Part shown: piece by piece, positions 9,366-17,070 of the stretch
Layout of the letters: the number at the start of each line of letters is the position of its first letter
How positions within the stretch are numbered: position 1 is the first letter of the stretch
Assembly: GCA_002778575.1 (NCBI GenBank)
Contig: PFBJ01000004.1
Coordinates: 1-46,550, forward strand
Origin: Candidatus Kaiserbacteria bacterium CG10_big_fil_rev_8_21_14_0_10_49_17
Lineage (GTDB): Bacteria > Patescibacteriota > Minisyncoccia > Phycocordibacterales > JABMNX01
DNA: 46,550 nucleotides
Direction: 5' to 3'
Made by a program: the position numbers and the translations under genes
The notes under the pieces: model-generated
What the model was told of the DNA's origin: nothing
Database searches by the model: none
The model's input: only the letters and a program-made list of their open reading frames with translations

Positions 9366-10508
9366 TCAATCACGCCTGCCGTAAAATGACCGAATAGCAC
9401 CCGCCACCCTACTGACATCCCGCAATGACATCGAGTCAAAAAGTGGGAGCGAGAGAATACTTTCTGTGGCATTCTCTGCAACTGGAAAACTTCCCGCGTC
9501 CCAATGACCACCAAAAGCCTCGAAATATGGCAATGGAATTGGATAGTGCACAACTGGCTGTAGTCTCGGTATATGAGTAAACTCCCTCTTAAGATGGGTT
9601 AGCAGTGCGTCACGCTCCGCCGCCTGCACAGTATATCGGTACCAGCTCCGCACAGTTCCTTCAGCTTCAGTCGGTAGAGTAATTTCTTTGATGTCTCGGA
9701 GTCTGTCAGTGTAGCAACTGGCAAGAGTGCGGCGATACGACAACCAGAAGGGTAAGAATGGGAGTTTGGCGTGAAGAATCGCAGCGTGCAACTCATCGAG
9801 CTTCCCATTTGTCCCGACATGTGGATACTCGTAAAACAGACGTGACGAACCATACTTCCGCAAGCGAGCCGCCAAATCCCGCTGTGAAGGATCGCGCACA
9901 AAAAGAGCGCCGGCTGCTCCTGGGCTTGAGAGGAGTTTCGTTCCTGAAAAACTAAAGCACCCAAAATCGCCAATAGTACCAACCGGGCGTTGACTGCCAG
10001 AACTGTCAATCGAAGCACCGAGTGCTTGGGCAGCATCTTCGATTACCGGCACCTTATGCGCTCGGGCAATATGTACTACGCGTTCTATTTCACGCGAGGG
10101 TTGGCCAAAGAGGTGCGCGATAAGTATGGCACGTGTGTGTTTTGTAATTGCTCTCTGAAGCTGATGAGGGTCAAGTGACAGATCATCTGATTGCACATCA
10201 ATAAAAATGGGAGTTGCACCGAGCCATACAATTGGAGCAACGAGTGCCATGCATCCAAATGCCGGCACGATAACCTCATCACCACGCCCTACACCGAGTA
10301 CTTTAAGTGATAGTTCTATTGCATCACTACCACCACCAACACCAAGTACAGGGGCGCGCAAAAATGCAGAGAAATCCTGCTCGAAGCGACGAGTTTCAGT
10401 TACTTCATACCCATATTCAGCGCCACGAGAGAGCACGGCGCATGCTGCGTAAAACGTTAAGATGTGTTGCCGAACAGCAGTACCTCGGCGACCAAAGACA
10501 TACACCAT
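9366..10508 (-). CDS. DegT/DnrJ/EryC1 (ArnB/WecE-like) PLP-dependent aminotransferase
   Basis: 380 aa: GRGDEVIVPAFGCMA, VPVIEDAAQALGASIDSSGSQRPVGTIGDFGCFSFSGTKLLSSPGAAGALFV, YPHVGTNGKLDELHAAILHAKLPFL; putative Schiff-base Lys in SGTK. Confidence 0.88.
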   Translation of the reverse strand: MVYVFGRRGTAVRQHILTFYAACAVLSRGAEYGYEVTETRRFEQDFSAFLRAPVLGVGGGSDAIELSLKVLGVGRGDEVIVPAFGCMALVAPIVWLGATPIFIDVQSDDLSLDPHQLQRAITKHTRAILIAHLFGQPSREIERVVHIARAHKVPVIEDAAQALGASIDSSGSQRPVGTIGDFGCFSFSGTKLLSSPGAAGALFVRDPSQRDLAARLRKYGSSRLFYEYPHVGTNGKLDELHAAILHAKLPFLPFWLSYRRTLASCYTDRLRDIKEITLPTEAEGTVRSWYRYTVQAAERDALLTHLKREFTHIPRLQPVVHYPIPLPYFEAFGGHWDAGSFPVAENATESILSLPLFDSMSLRDVSRVAGAIRSFYGRRD

Positions 10509-10562
10509 TACCGGTATGATAGTCTACCGCTTAAAAAAGAACCAGAGGATCAGGAGAGTGAG

Positions 10563-10862
10563 CTAACTGTCGCCGTCGCCGCTACCGTCGCCACCACCAC
10601 CGTCGCCGTCGCCACCCCACCCGTACCATCCGTACCATCCTTGAGAATAGTAATTATTTTGAGAGTAGTAGTTGCCTTGTGAGTAGTAGTTGCCTTGTGA
10701 GTAATAGGAACTTTGATTGTATGGAACATCGGCATGCGCTTCCTCAATGAATCGCGGATGTTCACCATCCTTAAAAAGTTTCTGCCCCAGGGCAATAACT
10801 GAAACAACAATAAGCGCACCGCCGAGTAAAAGAAATCGAGGTGTGTCTCTTAGGAGTTTCAT
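10563..10862 (-). CDS. Small anchored low-complexity protein with NYYSQG tandem repeats and Gly/Asp tail
   Basis: 99 aa: N-terminal TM, then YYSQGNYYSQGNYYSQNNYYSQGWYGWYGWGGDGDGGGGDGSGDGDS. Confidence 0.7.
   Translation of the reverse strand: MKLLRDTPRFLLLGGALIVVSVIALGQKLFKDGEHPRFIEEAHADVPYNQSSYYSQGNYYSQGNYYSQNNYYSQGWYGWYGWGGDGDGGGGDGSGDGDS
10645..10718. repeat. 18-bp coding tandem repeat (about 4 units)
   Basis: gtagtagttgccttgtga repeated at 10665 and 10683 with degenerate flanking copies; encodes NYYSQG. Confidence 0.75.
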
Positions 10863-10897
10863 TACCTATATTGAAGCACAGAAATGGCTTTGGTAAA

Positions 10898-11713
10898 ATG
10901 ACAGATGTGAGTAATCAAATTTCGCTCCTCTTACCGCGATACGCAGGAATCGCATTCGCGCTCTTTATTGCTGTATGTGTTTTTCTGTACACAGCTCCCG
11001 GGCACGCTGCGACAATTGCCCTTCATTACCTCCACACACCTCGCCTCGCTTTCATGATTGATACGAATGCTGCGCGAGCTTTTGAAATTGGCGACTATTA
11101 CTTTGAGAACCCGGCCGGCCCATATAGGCCAGATGCGGCAGCTAAGTATTTTGCCCGTACGCTATCTCTCGATCCAACACATCCACATGCCCACCACCAA
11201 CTCGCGCGCATCTTTTTCTTGCGTGGCAATTTTGACAAGGCACTTGCAGAGATAAACGTACAGATTGAATTACATGGCGAATCGAGCATATCCTCTTATT
11301 ACGTTCGAGGCCTTATTCTTGGCTATATGGGCCAGCCTGAGCAAGCCGAACAAGACTTCCGCCACTACCTCTCTAAACGAGAGCGAAACTGGGGTGCGTA
11401 CAATGATATAGCATGGATTTACTTTCAGCTGGGAAACTTTGAGCAAATGCGGGAAGAAGCAGTGTACGGACTTCGTATTGCACCAAATAATCCCTGGCTC
11501 TTAACAACGTATGGAGTTGCTGAAATGAATTTAGGCAATAAAGCGGCAGCAAGAGATAGTTTTGAAGCCGCACTTTCTGCTATTGTTACTACTACGCCAG
11601 AGGAATGGTCCCGGGTAAATCCAGGTAACGACCCAGCAATTGCCGAGCGCGGGTTGGAAGAAATGCGTCGAACTATTGAGAAAAATATCGATTTACTTAT
11701 CACCACCTCCTAA
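10898..11713 (+). CDS. TPR-repeat membrane-anchored protein
   Basis: ORF 10841-11713; likely ATG at 10898 (MTDVSNQISLLLPRYAGIAFALFIAV). TPR signatures AAKYFARTLSLDPTHPHAHHQLARIFFLRGNFDKALAEI and GAYNDIAWIYFQLGNFEQMREEAVYGLRIAPNN. Confidence 0.8.
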   Translation: MTDVSNQISLLLPRYAGIAFALFIAVCVFLYTAPGHAATIALHYLHTPRLAFMIDTNAARAFEIGDYYFENPAGPYRPDAAAKYFARTLSLDPTHPHAHHQLARIFFLRGNFDKALAEINVQIELHGESSISSYYVRGLILGYMGQPEQAEQDFRHYLSKRERNWGAYNDIAWIYFQLGNFEQMREEAVYGLRIAPNNPWLLTTYGVAEMNLGNKAAARDSFEAALSAIVTTTPEEWSRVNPGNDPAIAERGLEEMRRTIEKNIDLLITTS

Positions 11714-11750
11714 CTGTCAGGCAACCTTAATCCGTTATACTAACATTGTC

Positions 11751-12425
11751 ATGGCATTACGACCATTAATGACTCTATTCGCACTTGGTGCGCTTGTCAT
11801 AGCTCTATCAGTTGCAATTGACACGGGCACTACAGGTAGCATGCGTGAAGCGGGACAAACGTCTGTTGAAGTTGGTGTCGCGGCCACGTCTCCACACGGA
11901 GATGGATATGTTATTCCTGCTTCGTGCGGCTCTCCACATACTGGTGATTTGTGTACACCTCCAACATTTAACTGCTCCCCTGACGCTATAAACGAAGGCG
12001 CGGCCATCACGTGCTCGTGGCAGTGTGATAGCTCCACATCAAGCGCCGGGGTAAACTTTTCAACCGGTGGCGCCACCTCTGGCTCAGTAAATCTCACACC
12101 AAACACTAGCACCACATACACTGTTCAGTGCTCAAATGGCGGACAAGCGTCAGAGAGTGTCACAGTTCTTAATCCCGACCTCTCAATTACTGCAACTCCA
12201 GTACAAGTACGCTTCGGTGACACATCGACTATTGTCTGGGAAGCGACTGAAGTAAACAGTTGTTCGGTAACTGGTCCGAATTTCAGTGCATCTGGAACCT
12301 CTGGCAGTCAAGGTACTGGCTCAGTGACTCAAGAGAGCACGTATACGCTTTCCTGCTCAACCGACGGTGGTACGGTTTCAGAATCAGTAACCATACGACT
12401 TATTCCGGCATTTGAAGAATTTTAG
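11751..12425 (+). CDS. Secreted Ig-like/fibronectin-like repeat protein
   Basis: Likely ATG at 11751 (MALRPLMTLFALGALVIALS signal); two repeats of the type TWxC.../STTYTVQCSNGGQASESVTV and STYTLSCSTDGGTVSESVTI. Confidence 0.65.
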   Translation: MALRPLMTLFALGALVIALSVAIDTGTTGSMREAGQTSVEVGVAATSPHGDGYVIPASCGSPHTGDLCTPPTFNCSPDAINEGAAITCSWQCDSSTSSAGVNFSTGGATSGSVNLTPNTSTTYTVQCSNGGQASESVTVLNPDLSITATPVQVRFGDTSTIVWEATEVNSCSVTGPNFSASGTSGSQGTGSVTQESTYTLSCSTDGGTVSESVTIRLIPAFEEF

Positions 12426-12474
12426 AAATCTCCTAAAGGAGCGCGGGTAAAAATTTCCGCGGCAAGAATGCATG

Positions 12475-12507
12475 GAGGCGCCTTCTGAAAAGGCGCCTCT
12501 TTTTTTA
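12475..12507. terminator. Intrinsic terminator between convergent genes
   Basis: gaggcgcctt-ctgaa-aaggcgcctc followed by ttttttt. Confidence 0.85.
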
Positions 12508-12816
12508 TCGGTGCCGGCGGTGATGCCGACCACGCCTGTGATGATGTCGCCAATAGTGACGGCGGCGATTCTGCCATTGGTATTGCTGAATGATACCTGG
12601 CACGACACGCAGGAACATGTCGAGTGCTGGGTTGTACTCGTCGTTGCGGTAGCGATACCCGTGCCAGCGCCGGTAACACCGGCGTACCCACCCGTAGTAG
12701 CTGTGGTAGGTGTTGTAGCACCGCATGTAGTAGCCGGCATTAGCCGGAGTGGCTGTCACTGGAGCAAAAACAAGCAAGCCAGCAACAATAGCGCACGCAC
12801 TGAGAATCCGCTTCAT
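12505..12816 (-). CDS. Secreted cationic Tyr/His/Arg-rich small protein
   Basis: 103 aa: signal peptide (MKRILSACAIVAGLLVFAPVTATPANA), then a Y/R/H-rich tail ending RRRHYWRHHHRRGRHHRRHR; SD-like ggagg upstream. Confidence 0.7.
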   Translation of the reverse strand: MKRILSACAIVAGLLVFAPVTATPANAGYYMRCYNTYHSYYGWVRRCYRRWHGYRYRNDEYNPALDMFLRVVPGIIQQYQWQNRRRHYWRHHHRRGRHHRRHR

Positions 12817-12890
12817 CTCATTCCTCCTTCAATCTCAGCTCTTTGTTAATCGTACCTTTTTAGGAAACTTGTGGTAGTTATTTATAAACA

Positions 12891-12919
12891 TTGACCTCGA
12901 TACATTTCTCAACTACAGT
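12891..12919 (+). promoter_or_regulatory. Sigma70-like promoter of the 84-aa ORF
   Basis: TTGACC-17 nt-TACAGT. Confidence 0.5.
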
Positions 12920-12946
12920 TGCCCGAGGTTAATTAGGGAGTGAAAA

Positions 12947-13201
12947 ATGAGCGTTTCCCCTTGCGCGGGGCACCCGTGCGATTGCAATTCCTGCGTCTTT
13001 TCAAGTACTGGCATCACGAAACCGGCGCACAGCACAGTGGTAGTTGCGCGCGAAGTGTACGGTTGTGTTAAGGGTTTCGGTGATGTACTCCACAATGGCA
13101 GTACCCTCGGGCAGATGCGAGGCAAGGCATTTCACCCCATCTCGCCTGAAGGTGCAGCATTTCTGCGAGAGAGTAAGAATCCGCTTGCCAGACACGCATA
13201 A
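12947..13201 (+). CDS. Small Cys-rich protein of unknown function
   Basis: 84 aa MSVSPCAGHPCDCNSCVFSSTG...; upstream promoter-like element and immediate downstream terminator. Confidence 0.5.
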   Translation: MSVSPCAGHPCDCNSCVFSSTGITKPAHSTVVVAREVYGCVKGFGDVLHNGSTLGQMRGKAFHPISPEGAAFLRESKNPLARHA

Positions 13202-13207
13202 GTAATA

Positions 13208-13236
13208 CGGCGACCCCTTAGGGTCGCCGTTTTTTA
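13208..13236. terminator. Intrinsic terminator
   Basis: cggcgaccc-cttag-ggtcgccg followed by tttttt. Confidence 0.8.
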
Positions 13237-13773
13237 TGAATTATTCGCCACAGTATCACTTCGGGGGAACTTCCCGAGAATCACACGAATTCGTGATCCG
13301 CGAATTCGTGCCTCCAGTTTTTTCCAGTCCGCATTGTGCATGCGAATACACCCAGAGGAGACACGTTTGCCAATCTTGCTTGGCTGATTGGTGCCATGGA
13401 TGCCAACCATATTATCCCCACGTCCCGAGAACCGGAGAACGAAGAAACCGACTCCGAGCGGATTTGCCGGCCCAGGCGGCACTGCTCTGCAGTGGCCGGT
13501 GCGCCGGCAGATATTGGCAGTTGGCACCCACGTCGGCCGGTACAGTGTGCGCACAACGCGCCCCACGGCCGGTAAGTAGCTTGGCATATAGTACGGAAGC
13601 GCCACCGGATAGCGGGCAACTTGCTGCCCATCGCTGTCATGAAGTGTGAGGAAACCCTCCGGCCCCTCATAGTGCACGCGAATCGTATAATCCCAAGAAT
13701 CGGCAATCACAATCTGTGGGAAGAGCACAAAAAGGAAAATTGCTGCAACAAAAAGTACGATTCGACGCATCAT
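13234..13773 (-). CDS. L,D-transpeptidase (YkuD domain)
   Basis: 179 aa: signal peptide, MVGIHGTNQPSKIGKRVSSGCIRMHNADW (HGT...SxGCIRM catalytic motif). Confidence 0.9.
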   Translation of the reverse strand: MMRRIVLFVAAIFLFVLFPQIVIADSWDYTIRVHYEGPEGFLTLHDSDGQQVARYPVALPYYMPSYLPAVGRVVRTLYRPTWVPTANICRRTGHCRAVPPGPANPLGVGFFVLRFSGRGDNMVGIHGTNQPSKIGKRVSSGCIRMHNADWKKLEARIRGSRIRVILGKFPRSDTVANNS

Positions 13774-13878
13774 CTCCTCCTCTATTGATGGTCTGTATCG
13801 ACCCTACCAATAGAGAGGCCTCGTGTCGAGTGATATACTCTCACTATTGTAAGTAAAACCTATAGCGTAGGACTATTT

Positions 13879-14328
13879 ATGTACACAAAGCAAGGCATCG
13901 CATTGTTTCTTTTCTCTCTTGCCGGAACCCTTTTTGCAGGCTACCTCTCTATTGGCAAGTTAATCTCTTCCCGGTGTGTCATTGACTCGGGGTGCTCATA
14001 TTTCCTTGGCTATCCTACGTGCTACTACGGCTTTGCACTGTTTTTTACGCTTTTTATCCTCTCTTTCATTACCCTTATGAACGGTGCGCGCGCCTCACAA
14101 AACCTTCTAAAGTGTATCGTTATTATCGCGGGTATTGGTATTCTCTTCTCTGGGTACTTTAGCGCGATCGAAGTCACTCCAATGATTACTGAGGGTATTC
14201 GCTACAGCCTCTTCTTCCCAACGTGTGTGTACGGATTAGTCTTCTACATACTCATTGCTTGCACAGCGTGGCAAAGAAAGAGCACGAAGAAAGCAGAGAA
14301 TCCTCAGCCTGTTCAGGACGAGGTTTAA
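13879..14328 (+). CDS. Small 4-TM protein, possibly VKOR-like
   Basis: 149 aa; CVIDSGCSYFLGYPTCYYGF and FFPTCVYGLVFY; topology and loop Cys resemble VKOR family, but the canonical CxxC is not evident. Confidence 0.45.
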   Translation: MYTKQGIALFLFSLAGTLFAGYLSIGKLISSRCVIDSGCSYFLGYPTCYYGFALFFTLFILSFITLMNGARASQNLLKCIVIIAGIGILFSGYFSAIEVTPMITEGIRYSLFFPTCVYGLVFYILIACTAWQRKSTKKAENPQPVQDEV

Positions 14329-14445
14329 GCACACCACCTTGACACAATAGGGGCGATTGTGTTAGGGTACACGAGTATCAAAGACGCGTGGATGAGGTCG
14401 TATCCTTCCTGACGCTTTGATTTTATTGAAAAGCAATTCGACACA

Positions 14446-14652
14446 ATGACTCAAGGAAAGATTGCACGACTCACTGACCGTGGGTACGGCTTCATCACTC
14501 CAGAAGGAGGAGACAAGGATCTCTTCTTTCACGCAAATGAGCTTCAGAATGTACGATTTGACGAACTGCACGAAGGTGACGCTGTTACTTTCGAGATTGC
14601 TGAGAGCGACAAAGGCCCTCAAGCACAGAACGTCTCTCGTGCTGAAGCGTAA
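14446..14652 (+). CDS. Cold-shock domain protein
   Basis: 68 aa MTQGKIARLTDRGYGFITPEGGDKDLFFHANELQNVRFDELHEGDAVTFEI; RNP-1/RNP-2-like motifs. Confidence 0.92.
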   Translation: MTQGKIARLTDRGYGFITPEGGDKDLFFHANELQNVRFDELHEGDAVTFEIAESDKGPQAQNVSRAEA

Positions 14653-14672
14653 GGCATAGCGAGAATGAAAAG

Positions 14673-14707
14673 AAACACCCGGCCTAAAAGGCCGGGTGTT
14701 TCTTTTT
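14673..14707 (+). terminator. Intrinsic terminator of cold-shock gene
   Basis: aaacacccggcc-taaaa-ggccgggtgttt followed by ctttttgg. Confidence 0.85.
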
Positions 14708-14711
14708 GGTC

Positions 14712-14740
14712 TTGACATAAAACTGGGGATTGTTTTAATT
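14712..14740 (+). promoter_or_regulatory. Sigma70-like promoter
   Basis: TTGACA-17 nt-TTAATT upstream of the DUF4189-like gene. Confidence 0.4.
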
Positions 14741-14769
14741 GCTGTGGTCTCACGAAAGAGGAGGAAATC

Positions 14770-15165
14770 GTGACCATTCGGAAGCTATTCTTTGGAGCGA
14801 TTGGCGCCATGGCAATCGTTCTCTCCACCCTGACAGCAACCGCAACACCGGCGCGTGCCGACTGCTACCGTCCCAACTGCTGGGGCGCAATCGCGTTTAA
14901 CCGCTACACGCATTCGTGGGGACGGGCGCTCAACTACCCCAACATGTGGAGTGCCCGCAATGCGGCCAACTACCGCTGTTCTGGGAGCTGCATCGTCATT
15001 CACTTCCGCAATGCGTGCGGGGCGGTGTACGTCTCCGGAAATGGTTACGGATGGGCTACCCGCGCTTACCACAACTCGGCCAAAAGCGCCGCGTACTGGT
15101 CCTGCCGGCAGCGCAACGGCTACTGCAGTTTCCTGCTTTCCGGATGCACCGCACGGCAATTCTGA
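14770..15165 (+). CDS. Secreted DUF4189-like Cys-rich protein
   Basis: 131 aa: signal peptide, CWGAIAFN...YRCSGSCIVIHFRNACGAVYVSGNGYGWATRAYHNSAKSAAYWSCRQRNGYCSFLLSGC. Confidence 0.7.
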   Translation: MTIRKLFFGAIGAMAIVLSTLTATATPARADCYRPNCWGAIAFNRYTHSWGRALNYPNMWSARNAANYRCSGSCIVIHFRNACGAVYVSGNGYGWATRAYHNSAKSAAYWSCRQRNGYCSFLLSGCTARQF

Positions 15166-15181
15166 CCCCGTGTGGCATTGG

Positions 15182-15213
15182 CGGCCGTCTCGCATGAGAC
15201 GGCCGTTTTCTTT
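15182..15213 (+). terminator. Intrinsic terminator
   Basis: cggccgtctc-gcat-gagacggccg followed by ttttcttt. Confidence 0.8.
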
Positions 15214-15251
15214 AACCACCCGAGTCACCGTAGAATCAGCTCAATTCATTT

Positions 15252-15710
15252 TTACTTTTGTTTTTTGGTTTTTGTTTTTGTCTTCTGTTTTCGTTTTTTA
15301 AGCTTTCCCTTCCCGTCACAGTGCCCGCAACTGCAGTGCGGAAAGACGTACTCCTTACAGTATTCCTTCCCGTAATCATACGAGAGCTCCTCCCCCGCTT
15401 CAATCGTTCGTTTCGCGTAGATAAAGACCCGCCTGCCGTCTATCTCTGCCTCGCAATTGGGTTTGCAGGAATGGTTAATGTAGCGCGCCTTGTTGTAGCG
15501 CGGTGCACCGTCTATCGTCCACTTTTTATCTATATCGAAAAGGTACTTTGTGCCTCGTTCATCTGCTTCTTCTGTCGTAATACGCTCGCCGCCGTACTCA
15601 ATAACGAATGCGTCTTTTTTGATTGGTACACTCGTAAAAAGCCCGAGACCAGCGGGTGGTTGTGAGCGCTTTGTGTGCAATCCTTTATGCTCCTTCCGGA
15701 ATTTTTTCAT
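15252..15710 (-). CDS. SET-domain protein (putative protein lysine methyltransferase)
   Basis: 152 aa: GLGLFTSVPIKKDAFVIEYGGERIT, RYINHSCKPNCEAEI, GEELSYDYG, post-SET-like CSCGHC; Lys-rich tail. Confidence 0.9.
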   Translation of the reverse strand: MKKFRKEHKGLHTKRSQPPAGLGLFTSVPIKKDAFVIEYGGERITTEEADERGTKYLFDIDKKWTIDGAPRYNKARYINHSCKPNCEAEIDGRRVFIYAKRTIEAGEELSYDYGKEYCKEYVFPHCSCGHCDGKGKLKKRKQKTKTKTKKQK

Positions 15711-16368
15711 TATTCTGAAATCGCTTTATGTGCACGATAAGCATAATAGCAGTAAATGCTGAGGCTCCAAGAGTAATGTGCCACAGAAGATGCGTACCAA
15801 ATGGCACATACTGGCACACCAGAAAATCAATCGTACGCATCGCCGCTGCGAAAAGTGCAAGCGTGACGGCGCAAAGACCAATTACAGCGGCGCGCTTCCC
15901 GTACTTCCGCAACGTACCCCACAAGAGAAGAATGCTAAAGAAAAGAATAGAGCCGTAGAGGACGACGAATGGAGAGACTGTGCCAGTAAATGAGAGGGAT
16001 GAAAATGCAAAAGCCTGAATGCCGAGAAGAATGAGTGGCGCCAAGAAGCCGATGAGCCGCCCCGAAACGAGCGCACCCCAACAGAACACGAGAAAGAGCA
16101 GGAAAAGCACCCCAGGAAATACATCAAAAGACAGCGCCCAGCCGCTACGAAGCCCGTGCCAGAGCGTACTGCCAATGCCGGTAGCTAAGAGAAGGAAAGA
16201 GAGGATCCAAAGCTCCCACGCGCGTGGGGACGTGCGCCAAACAATGTAAAGCGCCAAGAGGCCGAGGAACATTGTCGGAAAATTTGAAATAGTATTTATG
16301 AATTCCACAGGAAATGAATACACTCCCGTAAGCGGCGTCTCGCAATACTGCGGTCCAGTATGTGGCAT
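15685..16368 (-). CDS. Alkaline-ceramidase-like CREST superfamily membrane hydrolase
   Basis: 227 aa: YCE...VEFINTISNFPTMFLG, GIGSTLWHGLRSGWALSFDV, THLLWHITLG; S/H/D/HxxxH ligand pattern conserved. Confidence 0.75.
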   Translation of the reverse strand: MPHTGPQYCETPLTGVYSFPVEFINTISNFPTMFLGLLALYIVWRTSPRAWELWILSFLLLATGIGSTLWHGLRSGWALSFDVFPGVLFLLFLVFCWGALVSGRLIGFLAPLILLGIQAFAFSSLSFTGTVSPFVVLYGSILFFSILLLWGTLRKYGKRAAVIGLCAVTLALFAAAMRTIDFLVCQYVPFGTHLLWHITLGASAFTAIMLIVHIKRFQNNEKIPEGA

Positions 16369-16389
16369 ACGGTGCAGTATAGCAGGAAG

Positions 16390-16417
16390 TTGACCAGTAC
16401 TTCTTCCGTGCTACTAT
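16390..16417 (+). promoter_or_regulatory. Sigma70-like promoter
   Basis: TTGACC-16 nt-TACTAT upstream of the 102-aa ORF. Confidence 0.5.
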
Positions 16418-16447
16418 CGTCAAAGGTAGTAATCGAGGGAGGTACCT

Positions 16448-16756
16448 GTGTCCAAACCGTTTCCACACTCCGTGCTCGATATCATCGAGTCACTCTGTTC
16501 CGGCAGTGAAATCGAATTTGCCGCTTACGGCGAATTACTCTCGAGAACCGAGCTTACCGACGAAGAGCTGCTCGAGGCCCGAGAAGTTGTTGTCAAAAAG
16601 GCCGAGGAGAACAACTGGTCGCTTGATCCGTACGCCGGCTTTCTCGCCCACTGCGAACGGGCAGACGGTGAGAAGGTCACATACCGTGGCTCGCGTGGAG
16701 GCTGGGCCGATGCTCCGCTTTTGGAGAGCCTTTCTCCACCGCGCGTGACGGAATAA
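16448..16756 (+). CDS. Small acidic protein of unknown function
   Basis: 102 aa with GTG start preceded by ggaggt; own promoter-like element and terminator. Confidence 0.55.
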   Translation: MSKPFPHSVLDIIESLCSGSEIEFAAYGELLSRTELTDEELLEAREVVVKKAEENNWSLDPYAGFLAHCERADGEKVTYRGSRGGWADAPLLESLSPPRVTE

Positions 16757-16763
16757 TTTTTTT

Positions 16764-16797
16764 GAGGGGCGAGCACGGCTCGCCCTTTCGTTTTGCC
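16764..16797 (+). terminator. Intrinsic terminator
   Basis: gggcgag-cacgg-ctcgccc followed by tttcgtttt. Confidence 0.7.
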
Positions 16798-16836
16798 CTT
16801 TCACTCCTTCTCACAAGTAGAAAAGTGTGTGAAAAT

Positions 16837-17070
16837 ATGCGTATGGAAGCATTTCTCGCGGCATTTTCTCTGAGTATAGAAGCACTCTGGTACGTCTTTT
16901 TTGCAGTGATCCTTTTTTATGCCATTTACTCCGCCATACTGCTCTACCACTGGGTACGCTATAGCATGAGCGCGTCCGGCTCGCTTATCGCCACTTTTGT
17001 GTACTTCGGGGTAAGTCTGCCACTCATATTCACTCTCTTGATTGCGACAGTAAATCTCACCGCCGTATGA
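16837..17070 (+). CDS. Small two-TM membrane protein, unknown
   Basis: Likely ATG at 16837 (MRMEAFLAAFSLSIEALWYVFFAVILFYAIYSAILLYHW...); ATGA-type overlap with the next gene. Confidence 0.6.
   Translation: MRMEAFLAAFSLSIEALWYVFFAVILFYAIYSAILLYHWVRYSMSASGSLIATFVYFGVSLPLIFTLLIATVNLTAV

Noticed and set aside
10645-10718. CRISPR-like short tandem repeat
   Set aside because: 18-bp units are contiguous, in frame and coding (NYYSQG); no spacers and no cas genes in window
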